Source: Mytilus trossulus
Lineage: Eukaryota; Mollusca; Bivalvia; Mytilida; Mytilidae
Length of the DNA stretch: 64,000 nt
Assembly (NCBI RefSeq): GCF_036588685.1
Contig: NC_086378.1
Coordinates: 77,455,127 to 77,519,126 of the forward strand
Direction: 5' to 3'
Shown: one piece after another, positions 11,811 through 23,800 of the stretch
How the letters are laid out: each line of letters starts with the position of its first letter
Position numbering within the stretch: the first letter of the stretch is position 1
Position numbers and translations under genes: made by a program
The notes under the pieces: model-generated
Told to the model about the DNA's origin: nothing
Seen by the model: the letters and a program-made list of their open reading frames with translations, nothing else
Databases searched by the model: none

Positions 11811-14800
11811 TTATAATGGTTCAACAACATTGTTAGCTCTAGCCATTGGAATAATTTCTTGTCGCAATTCCAAAGGTAAAATGTTTTCCACTAATACATT
11901 CAATGGCTGCTTCTCTGTTATAAAGCCTTGTCTGAAAATAAAAAGAATTAAGATGAAATATGGTCATAAATGCAGGCTATTATAAATATATGGGTGCAGA
12001 TGTGCATTAGTTTTTCCATAGGCCATAATGGTAACATTTTCTTCTATTGCTCAGTCCATATCGTTAACTTGGATATGTGTGATAGCTCATTTCGAAGCTG
12101 AGACATTTTGACATATGTGGTTAAATTTTCGGGGTACGAACTGAGATGACTTTTTCCGTAAATTAGCAAACCCCAAGTATCCTTTTGTGATGCGGCTCCT
12201 CATGGTAAATAATCGCATTTTTAACACAATAAGTTCTTTGAAAATTTAATACTTTGAACACATTTAATAGCTCCATAGATTTTACACATTTATTCTGTGT
12301 TCCCCTACTTTCTAAATTAACTCAAATGGTTAAGCTCAGTCACTTGTTTATCATAGAAAAGTGTCAAATATCACTACACAGAGAATTTTTGTTTACACAT
12401 GACTTTTGAGTTCCACATTTCAAGGCACATTAGGGATCTTGTCCCATATACAAAACAAAATTAAGGGAAAAAACTTTGATATCTCTGTTATGAGTTTATT
12501 TGTTTTAAGGCAAATCATGTAAGTTTCAATACTATGGATTCATTATTATATGTTGGATACCAATTTTTGTCAAATCAGTGTTGAAAGGTGAGCCACAAAT
12601 TTAAATGTCCAACATTGTACAAGCTGTCTATATAGCTTGTCAGTAAATTTTGCCAAAACCTTGAAATCATACATATCCATGATTGCATAATTTTCCTCGA
12701 TTCAAGGAAATTGGTCCCCAAGAAAAATAAAAGAATCCAGAGTATGCAATGTTCTGTAAGACCTAGACATTGCCCAATAGTTACTCACTTTTCCTCAACA
12801 GATGATAAAACATTTTCTTCTTATATGTGCCAATACCAAGAGGATTGATTTATTGTTGCTTTGTGATTTCTATTTTGCTTGTCTAATAATTTGCTTCGAA
12901 ATTTTTCAAAATATTTTTTTAAATTTTATTTTATATAATTAAATGTTTTATAATTTTTCAATTTTTGCAAATATCATTTTCAGGCCTGGGATGGCTGAAA
13001 TAATGTTCCAGTATTTTCCAGTTTTCCAGGTATAGTGTGAATCTGTCAGTTAGATATCACATACAGATTTAATAACCGTAAGATATGTGCAAACATTAAT
13101 TGATGTGCAGGATACACAAATACATTATGTCAGAGAAGAGACTAAAAATCATATGACCCATTCCTGCAAGTTATAGAAGCCCTGTGCAATATAACCCAGG
13201 GGACAAGGTTCCTCATTAAAGCTTTTGACATAAAAACATTTGGACAAGAAGCATAACCAACTATGGCAACTAGAAATATATATAAGTTGCAATAACTTGT
13301 TTCCAAATCCACTATAAATAAATATGTTTAAATTAAACTAACAAGAAATAATATATATGACCATACTATTATGCATATTTTTAGGGGCCAGCTGAAGGAC
13401 ATCTACGGGTGCGGGAATTCTCGCTACATTGAAGACCCATTGGTTGCCTTCGGCTGTTGTTTGCTCTATGGTTGGGTGGTTGTCGCTTTGACATATTCAC
13501 CATTTCCTTTCTCAATTTTACATGTTTAATTATATAGAAAAAATCTAATTTCTTTATTTTTCATATATTTTGTAGAGATTTCTTGATTTGTCAAAATCCA
13601 ATTAGAAATGAAAAAAATATAAGAAGATTTTGCAGAGATATGTTTTAAAAGATATTTACTAAAATAAGAAAAGCAAAAAATAAGTGTTACTTGGGAAATT
13701 AATTTGATATGTTATGGAATTGTAAACATGGTAAAAGCAGAATAATGAAAATAAGATGCAGTGAAAATTACTTAGCAGTGAATTTTTGCTTTACAGCTGT
13801 AAGGTTTTATTAAAGACAGCAACCTTAATAAAGCCACATTTGTGGTTTTTTTTTCCTAGACATAAAACTTATCACTGAAGTTCAATTCAAAACAATTTTT
13901 AGGTCAAATAAAAAAAAGTGAGGTTGTATAAATTAGAAAACCCAAAATGCCATAAACATGATAAAGGTAATGGATGTTCTGGAAAATTGTATATATTTTT
14001 TACTCTGCATCATTTTGTACATAGTAATCTCACCTTCTCATCAAGAGTTCCACATCAGATTCATCAATCGTTTTTCTCCCAGCATGCAATGCAAATGCCT
14101 CTAAAGTTTTAAAGGTATTTTCAAAATATGTATCAGTGCTGCAATAAAAAAATCAAAGGTTTTATTTCTTTTTGTTCAGTATCAGCTCAAATTATTTACT
14201 TAAACAGAAAACAGAATAATAGTTTCAAAAACTTGCAACCCTCTCATCCTCTCGATTAATCAAATGATTCTCTCGTATGCAGTTTTCAATATCACCAAAA
14301 TGGTACCATCTGCATGTTTTTCAATTCAAGAACATAAAAAAAAAAAATAAGATCAAGAAAATCATCATTAAAAGGCAATACATAGCTCCAATAAATACTG
14401 TAAATTCAGAAATTATTGCGTGCATTTATTATTGCGATTTTGTCATTTTACACTTGAATGCGATTTTAATTTTTACGATTTTAAGAAAAGTCATGCTTAA
14501 TTCAGTTAAAATATTACAAAATGCGAGTTTTAATTATTGCGTTTACAACTCAGTCGCATTATTCGCAATAATAAAAACCTCGCAATAATTTCTGAATTTA
14601 CAGTAGCCATTCCATAATTATTGATAGCATGATCAGTCTTATGAATTTTTGTGACTGTTGTATAATGTGTCATCATAATAATACAAGTGTACTTTGCAGT
14701 TTCTATCTATCTTTAGGAAGATAATGATAAATAAGTCAAAATTTGTAATTTAAGGGAAATAACATGTGCAAAGTATCAACCATTCTTTGAATGTATTTTG

Positions 14801-17800
14801 ACCTTGTATTGCTGACGATTGTTCTGTTCACATTTCTTTCCATCTATTTCAGTTTGTTTTTTTATAAGAGGCAAAAAGACAAAAATTACATGAATTAGTC
14901 AACCAACGTCTTTAAAGGAAAATATTACTTGAAGCAGTTGTGATTGATTGTTGTTTGCTTAATGTCCAGTGGCAAACAGTTGTGAGATGGTTATTTAAAT
15001 AGGTCTTTTTTATGCATCCACATATCTTACTATTTAATGAGTTCATCCATAGTGTCAGGAGCAGCTTTCATGTTACAGAAATGCTGAAAGGCCTGTTTTA
15101 TTGTATTGTTTGGTAATACTGAAGACACTGTTTTTTTACTTTTCTTTGTATCTTGTTTCTTCTGAGGAATTGGTCTGTAAAAAAAAGTTATGTCATACAA
15201 TTAATTTATATAGCAAATAAAAACAGCTGTTGTGAAGAAGATTACTTCAAAATCAAATTCAAATCACAATAGTAAAGATACGAAATCACATATACAAAAC
15301 GAAAATGGCTCTCAATGAAACTGGAAATTCTCTAGCAATTCAAGCTCACAAAATAATACATTCTACTCCTTGATTTTATAAATATAAATATACTTGACCT
15401 TGCGAAATCACTTTAAAAAACAAATTTACACCACACCCACTAATTGGGGACAACAGGAATATACAGCATCTATCTAATTAAAGCTCTCCCACATTTAATT
15501 CTGAAATGGGAGGTACTGATAGAATTAGAACACTGCTTAAAATATTTTTAAAGAATCACCTTGGTATTTGTTTCTGGACAGGTCTAACAGGTGCAGGTGT
15601 ACTGCTGTATATTGGTGTAGGTATCTGTGAAATATCTCCTCTCAAGTGGGGCGTCTTTAGTTTGTATAACTCTATAGTATCCAGCTGCAATGCATATACA
15701 TTTTTATTTATCATACTATACTGTTTTTACAGGTAAGTCTGTTGTTCTCACTTCAGAAACAGTTTCAACCAATTCAATATAAAATATGTAGCAAAATTAA
15801 TTTCCTCATTACATTGGAGGTACATGAAGTATAAATTAACATTTGACTTCAGAAGAAGAAAATTAATTAACCCATTGGTGGCCTTTGGCTGTTGTCTGCT
15901 CTATAGTCCAGTTGTTGTCTCTTTGACACATTCCCCATTTCCATTCTCAATTCTAACACATGAGACAAACATATAGTGCATTTCTTAGTAGTAATTGGAC
16001 ACTTTTGACATAAGAGTTTTCTACTTTTTGAAAAAAACACTCCCAAATAATTTTGTTTGTAAAGTGATAAGTTTGGTAATCAGTTAGCATGGTTAGACAT
16101 GCTAGATGTGCTTTGGTTATTTGGTTATTATCAATGATAGATAACTGACATCTCTATTATTCATTACTTTGTTTGCAATCAGTTTTAATCAGCTTACAAG
16201 TATACTGTAGAAACATTAATTTTTGTGGGGTTAAAATTTTGTGGTTTTGTCTCTATATAAGATTTAATGAGGATTTAATTTCGTGGTTTCAATAAATGAA
16301 AGTGATATTATATGTAGGTTAAATTTTCGTGGGGGTTTTAATATCGTGGATATATTCTTTCCACAAAATACACGAAATTAAATCCTCCACAAAAAATTCT
16401 GCTTTTACAGTATATGTTTTTCGTGGTGTAAATATTTATTATCCAATTTACTGAGAAAAAAAATCATTTTGATTGATTGAAACATTTTTTTCATCCTGTT
16501 CATCATTCATCAATGTTTATTGGTCATAGTTTGATTAATTTTTTGTTTGTTTGGTATAATTAATAAATGATATACACCAGTGACATTATTTTTGTTTGTC
16601 CATGCATTGATATTGTGAGTCACAAAGAAAATTTTAAAAATTAACAATCTTGTAAATTGTAAACTAGATAATATCCATGATATCAGCTCCATTTTTGTAA
16701 TATGATAAACCTTAAGTTTGACATGCAAATTATCTAGCTATTAAATGCACCAACTTCATTTAAAAGAAATTAAGGGCCATTTATATGCATAATTATGCAT
16801 AAAAGCCTCATCAGGTAATTGTTTACAATTTCTGAATATTAAAAGTACTCAGCTGTCTAGAATTGACCTCAATCAAGAATCAGTTCAACTTACCTCCTCA
16901 CCAGATTCCTCTTCACTTTCACGTACCTCCAACCCATCAGTTACTGCTAAAATATTACAAAATGAAGGCCATGAAAAATTGATTATAAACATGATAAGGA
17001 ATTACTATTTACTACAAGAAATAACAATGCTGAATATTGGCAAAGTCAGTCACATCCAAAAAACTTATTGATAAATAGTGTCACATGGACAAATGTAGGA
17101 TCATTGAGTAGGGTCATTACACCATGTTAAAATAGCCTATTGGATACTGCATTTTCAGAAATTATTGTGTGCTTAATAACTGCATTACTTCAAGAATGGA
17201 CAATACAGCAAGACTTATAATCTCAATCTCAGAAAATCTGCAAACAGATAATGCATTATAAAGATATGAGATTCAAGTTCTTATAATTTTCACCAAGTAG
17301 CATTTTTCACATTTAAAAAAAAACTCGCAATAATTGCGGGATTTGCAGTATATCATTGATTTTACAAAATTAATGATTTTTTAATTTGTATTTCAAAATT
17401 TAAAGTACTGAAATAGTATATTCTCTTACCCTGTTGTGACACATTAACTGATTTATGTGACAACTTCCTAAGTGAACTGTTTGTACTTGGCAGTGATGAA
17501 TTCGCCATGTTTTCTCCAAGATTTGATTTATTTCTAACTGATCTGTTTGGAGTTCCAGATGATTTAGCATTGTTTGAAATATTCATTGACAAATTTTTAA
17601 TCGGTATTCTTCCTGGAGTCATGTTCACTGAATTGCCCGTCATAGGAACTCTTTTTGGAGTGGAACCAGATGATGGGGTAACTGGTACCCTGCTTGGTGT
17701 ACCAAGATGTTTATTTATAAGAATTCTGGCTGGTGTACTACTGGATAAAGGCTTAATATTCTCAAGTATTGTTACATTAGAACTCAGTGGTGTTCTCATA

Positions 17801-20800
17801 GGTGGCTTTAGCTTTGACTGCGACCTTATCTGGCTTCTTGGTGTTTTCTCAGTCTTACTATCCTGTTCATCATTTTGTACAGACATCAATATATCCTTAG
17901 TCCTATTTTGAGATTTTTGGTTGTTCTTCTTCAGAATAGTACCAGAAGATGGCATCATTGCGTTCAATGCTTTTACTGGTGATTTGTAAGATGGTGTCTG
18001 ACCATGATCTTCAATTTGTCTGTTCTGTGAAGTGTCCATACGAGATTTAGTCAATCTAGACTTGTCAGCATTATCATATGAAACAGGTATATCTGCAGTG
18101 TGTGACAGACTTGATTCAGTTTCTCCTAATTCACCTTGTAATGATCCATCAGTTTCTCCCGATTCATTCTGTGATGATTCATTTGTTTTTACCGCCTCCC
18201 TAGGTGTATTTGTTGTTCTTGATAGAGTGGCATTAAATGCTGAGGGGTGTACAGATGAAGATGTATCAAGAGCAGTACTTCTCCTTGATGGAGTCAGGCC
18301 AGACTTGTCAGGAGATTGAAGTGTTGGAGATTTGTGTAGGTTTTCAGTCCTCCTTGACAGAGTCAGGTCAGATGTTTTTGGAGATTGAAATGTTGTAGAT
18401 CTGTTAAAGGTCTCAGTTCTCCTTGATGGAGTCAAATCAGACTCCACATGAGATGAAATATTGTTTTTGAATTGAGTCCTTCTTGATGGTGTTAAGTCTT
18501 CATGTTCATGCAATGCTGACGACCTACTGACAATCTTAGTTCTTCGTGAGGGTGTTAAGTCTGAATTATTGTCAATCTGAGTTCTTTGTGATGGTGTTAA
18601 GTCTGATTCACTGATAATCTGAGTTCTCCTTGAGGGTGTTAAGTCTAAATTACTGTCAATCCGAGTTCTTCCTGACGGTGTTGAGGCTAATTCACTGACA
18701 ACCTGTGTTCTTCGGGATGGTGAAAAGTCTGATTCGTATGGAACATGAAATGCTGTTGACCTATTTAGAGTACCAGTCCTTTGTGATCTTGTAAGATCTG
18801 TTTGATTCAACAATGAATCCTTCAAATTAAGAGGTCTTTTTGATGGAGTCAAATCTGAGTCAGTAGTCACGTTAACATTTTGAATACTTTTTGATGGAGT
18901 AAAGTTTTGTTCTATTATCAATGAACCTTCTTTTGACTTGTCTGGAGTTATATTTCTATTTGATGGGGACAAGTTTGATTCAACAGGCAATGAAACCATT
19001 GGGGACCTGACTGATGTTCTTCTTGATGGTGTCAAATCTTCATGTGGTGTTGACTTTCCTGGACTAAAATAAGACCTATTGTTCATGGATCTTTCTAAGA
19101 CCTGTGTATGTAGTGACCCCATGGATAATCTACTAGACATCCTCTGACCTCTTCTAAATGTTTGAATATCTGAAATAAACAACAATTCTTTAGTCCAAAT
19201 ACTGTTGTGTGAATTACCTCAATTGCTGATTGTAAAAAGATCATAAAACCATGAAAAAATACTTGAATCTTGAAACTAATTTCATAAACACAGGAAACTA
19301 AAAGGGACAACAGCAGTTTAAAGAAATTTTTGGTAGCAAACCAGTGTTAAAGTGAGGTGTTTGTTGAATGAAAGAGATGTATAAATATGCATTCCCAAAC
19401 ACATGTATTGCATATGTATGAAATCCTTGCTTCAAACATTATTCTTATATTAATGGCAGTAAGTTTCTAGACACTAAACAATTTTTTAATGTTTTATGAT
19501 GTAGGTAAACATATCAGTCAATATGGGTATATGAATATTCATTTCATATAAAAAAAAAAAACAACCTTAAAGTTCCATTAGGTTATTGAAAAAAAATTAA
19601 AGCAGAAAATCAAAATAGTGACTTCAAATAATTTAAAATATAAATGACAAATACATCTATTTGACAGCAACCCAATAACACAAAAATCTTTAAATACATC
19701 TTCTCTATTAAAAAAGAATTTGACGTGTGAAATTGATTTCTATGCACATCAAGAAATCACTTTTTCAAACATTTAAAGTCAAGTACAGAAAAAAAACGTC
19801 TGGTTAATAAAATGTAAAAAAAAGTAAATGTAGTGCAATATAATTAAGAAACAACAATAATTGTGTGTTAACATCAAACCTGAATGTTCCTCTTCTGTTT
19901 CATCATCACCCATAACACCAGCATCAGATCCACTTCCTGTAAAACATGGAGAAAGTCAAATAAGGAAAAAAACAATGTTGTGAGAGTTGTTTTCCATTAC
20001 TTGTGATATTTAAAGGTGTTTGAGGGATGTTATGGGGGAGGGAGCTGAAGAAATGGGTGTTTGTGTGTATGCCAAAGTGATAAATCAAATCTTTTTTTAA
20101 ATGTGTTCACATTTGATGTTTGGTATTGGCACAAAAAAAAGAAATTCATTTACTTTTATGATTTTGAGGTAGTGAAACTTGTTAAATTACTTACACTTGA
20201 ATATATATATATATATATATCGATGTCTATATAGCATTTAATATTTTAAATAAATTTGGTGAAATCAATGTCACAGCAAGATATTATTTTAAGTATGATG
20301 TATACCTATTTTTCCTTTCAATCCTTGTGAGAACTGTTCTAACGTTATATGATTGAGATTTTGTCGTCTGCTGTCTTGTTGAGGCATCCTGATATGACTT
20401 CTGTCACTTTCTGAACTGAAAAACAAAGTTAAAATAAGGCTGCACCTTATTTATCTGGTATATGAAACACAAATGAAAATTAATATTTCCATCATATATC
20501 CATAATAATAAATATAAGTAACCATCCAGATTTTTTTTTTTAGAAAACTCATGTTTAAGGAAATGAATTTATGGATCTCTTGACCTTTTAAATTTCTAAT
20601 TATGCAAAATTTTTTTTTTTTAAAGAATATGGAATAAAAACTGGTTATATAACACAAATTTTACTATATTTATATAGAAAAGTAAAATGTGGTATGATTT
20701 CCAATAAAACCAAATTTAATATAAAAAATAAGTGAAGTGATGTTAGAGTAAATTATATGTGACTTACTTCAATGAGTCTACCAGTACATCAAGGGTAACA

Positions 20801-23800
20801 TCAGGTGGAATCTCAGGGGTGTCTTCTGAATCACTGCTAAACATCCTATCTTTTGTCTGATTGGCTGAAACAATAAAATGAAAACATTATGAAATAATAC
20901 TGAAACTAAACTGAATAAATTTAACTGACTTGGTGTGTTTTTCAGTGGAGTCAACTGCAGGGGTATATGCATTTTAGAATCTTGAATTGTAAAGATTTTG
21001 TATTACAAAAGCAACAAATCATTCAATTAATATTCATAATACCGCAGAGAATGAAATTATTTCTTCTTGGTGTTGGATGAACTTGCTAAATGATTGTAGC
21101 CATTCTCCCATCATGTTTTCCTTGGTTGTGACATCACTGCCATAAGGGCTATTCCATTTAAACATAGATCAACCCACAGGAAGGCATTTTGAAACCACTT
21201 CTAGTGGTGGGTGCCCTTTTCAAAGTTTTGATGAGGACAATCCTTCAAAATTTGTAAAAATGCTTCTCTGGGTGGCTGCCCTATTGTCATAGTGCCTTCC
21301 TGGGGGTTGATGTATGTTTAAATGGAATAGCCCTAACAAATTTAGTACATTTATTTGTAAAACATGGAAAATGATAATATGAGAAGATTTCTGCCATTTT
21401 TGTCTGTAAAAGGTCCTAGAAGTCAATGATGTTTAAAACTATAATTGTTTTCATAAAACTATAACCCTAGCATGTATGATTGCAATGTTGCCTTTTAGCA
21501 GGAGAGACAATAGTTATCTCCCTTTTCATTGTTTTTTTTCTCTCAGGAAAACAGTACCCTGACTATGCCTAGTACTTTTTTCATCAAATAATACTATGTT
21601 GTTTTGAAAAGAATTCTATTTCAGTTGACATAATATCATGTGTAAAGTAAAGTAAATGACTATATGACATAGGTTTTACATTAATCACATGACAAGGTCA
21701 CATGATCTCACCAGCGGTCAGGTTATGCATCCCTTGTGTAAATTGCTGTAGAGTGATATGATGTTGGTTTTGTCTTTCTTTCTGTGATATAGTCATTGAG
21801 CCAGTATCTTCATTATGTCTGAAATTAAAAGAAAATAAATTATTTCAACCATACTTTAAAAATCCAAAAGATATGAATTTTATCTTGGTCAATGGTTCTT
21901 AAGTTAACAATCAAAAGGATTGGTTGAATAGTTTTCAAGTTAACACACAAAAGGATTAGTTGAGTAACCCTCAAGTTATCAAGTTAACAAACAAAGGGAT
22001 TTGGAGTTGCCCATCTTTTTAAAATCAAAGTGCTCATCAAAAATCAATGAGCCATACATAGATCAACATCAATAAGATACAAGACATGCAAAATCACCAT
22101 ATATATAGAAAAAAAGGTAAACTTGTTGACCAAATTGACAGAAATAAATATTACTACATTGGTTGCAATGAATTATTATGTTTCCTAGCAAATAAAAAAC
22201 AAATAGTTTCACATGTAATATAAACTTGTTTTGGCAAGAAAATGTTGATGACATTGCATCAAAAAGCAAATTAAGAATGCGTAGAAAACAATATAATTCC
22301 TTGCATTTTCTCCTTAACTTCCATTGAAAAAATAAGTGTAATAATAAAAATAATCACTGAATTCAAATATTGAAAAATATTCAACTTAAAACCTTTTAAC
22401 AACACTCTTAAAAAATCTTGCTTTAAGCACATTCATGATTTAATGTGTTGTTAGGTTAGTTGAACAGTTTTCTTTATATGAAATCTTCAATAAGTTACTC
22501 TATAAATAAAGACAAATATAGAACTAACAATTTTTCACTGTGACCACTGATTTTAAGTCTTGGCTACAGGCAAAATTTGTTACTGGGAACTTTGACTATT
22601 TCCCTCTACTACTTACATTGGTGAATGAGTGACATGAAGGGTTTCATTAGGCAGTATGATATCTGATTCACTATCCAGCTCACTCTCATTCACTGCCCTC
22701 TGGACAGGTGTCTCCTCTGGTGCTAAAAATAACATTATCATTTTACATTATTAGATATTTATTTGATTTTTGGTTAATTGAAAATGATGTACATGTGTTA
22801 TACATTTATTGGACCAATAAAATTTACTCCAGCTTCTATGATTGATTGATTGATAGTTATTGCTACAAAAGAATTTTATCTATTTATTTTGTCAAATTTT
22901 TCTGTCTGTTGAGTGTCATGGTCATGATTGATGTTGATTGCATTTAAAAAGATTACCATTATTAATAAATCCTTCCAATGCTGTTCTTGGGGTAATAACG
23001 TCATCCCGAACATCAGACTGTATAATTGGAGTAAAAGTTTTGGACCGTCTACGTAGTACACGAACAAATGGTGTCTGTGTTTTGTGATCATGCATATAAG
23101 ATTCAATCTGAAAAATAGAGCAATAACTATAACAGGTTGACATACTGGGTGACTTTTTAAAAATCAGACTAGTACAAATACATAAACAGACAACAATGAA
23201 AATTCACATCCACACACAAAGTTATTGTAGTTGACCTACCTATGATAACTGTAGAAACATTAGTTTCATGGTTTTGTTTTTAAATTCCCTTTCATGGGGA
23301 TTTATTATTTGTGGATTCTAAGAATGTTAAATTAATATTCTTCGTTGGATAAAATATTTTGAGGTTTTAATTTTGTGGATGATACATGTATGATATCTAT
23401 TCAAAAATGTCATTGATATACACCTCACCAAAAATTAGGAGTCCTCGGGATTAGGAATTTATGACAGTGATGGGAAGGAATAAATATTGTTTGTAAAAGT
23501 CTGTCTCAGTTACACATATACAATGTAAATTTATACATTGCACATGTAAATGGCAGTTATTACATCAAAATAAAACACTAAATAAGGTCATCAACATTGT
23601 ATGATTAAGTGCCTGAAAACTCCTTTTTAGTTACATGTAAGCATAGAAGACTTTCAAAAATGAAGGTCATTATTTTCTAAAAAAAATAGACATTGTAATT
23701 TGATGTTACTGAAAATATGTTCACTGTTACAAAAGTAGGATTTTTCTGTTCGCAAGATGTTTTTTGTGGATGTTGAGTTAACAGACAGACAGTTACCATT

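Larger units (their letters stand above)
11811..15174 (-). other. CENPT: CENP-T exons 11-13: C-terminal histone fold and extension
   Basis: Exon 11 gives the first helix (LPNNTIKQAFQHFCNMKAAP), exon 12 the long second helix ending HAGRKTIDESDVELLMRR, and exon 13 the third helix and the family-specific tail (GFITEKQPLNVLVENILPLE), ending at TAA 11811-11813. In the family this fold pairs with CENP-W, and the tail binds CENP-H/I/K. Basic and acidic positions typical of the fold are kept, so the copy looks functional. Confidence 0.93.

Noticed and set aside
17507..17911. 134-codon open frame antisense to CENP-T exon 8 (also 18032-18319)
   Set aside because: Shadow of the repetitive TPSR-rich coding strand; no splice sites or start context of its own.
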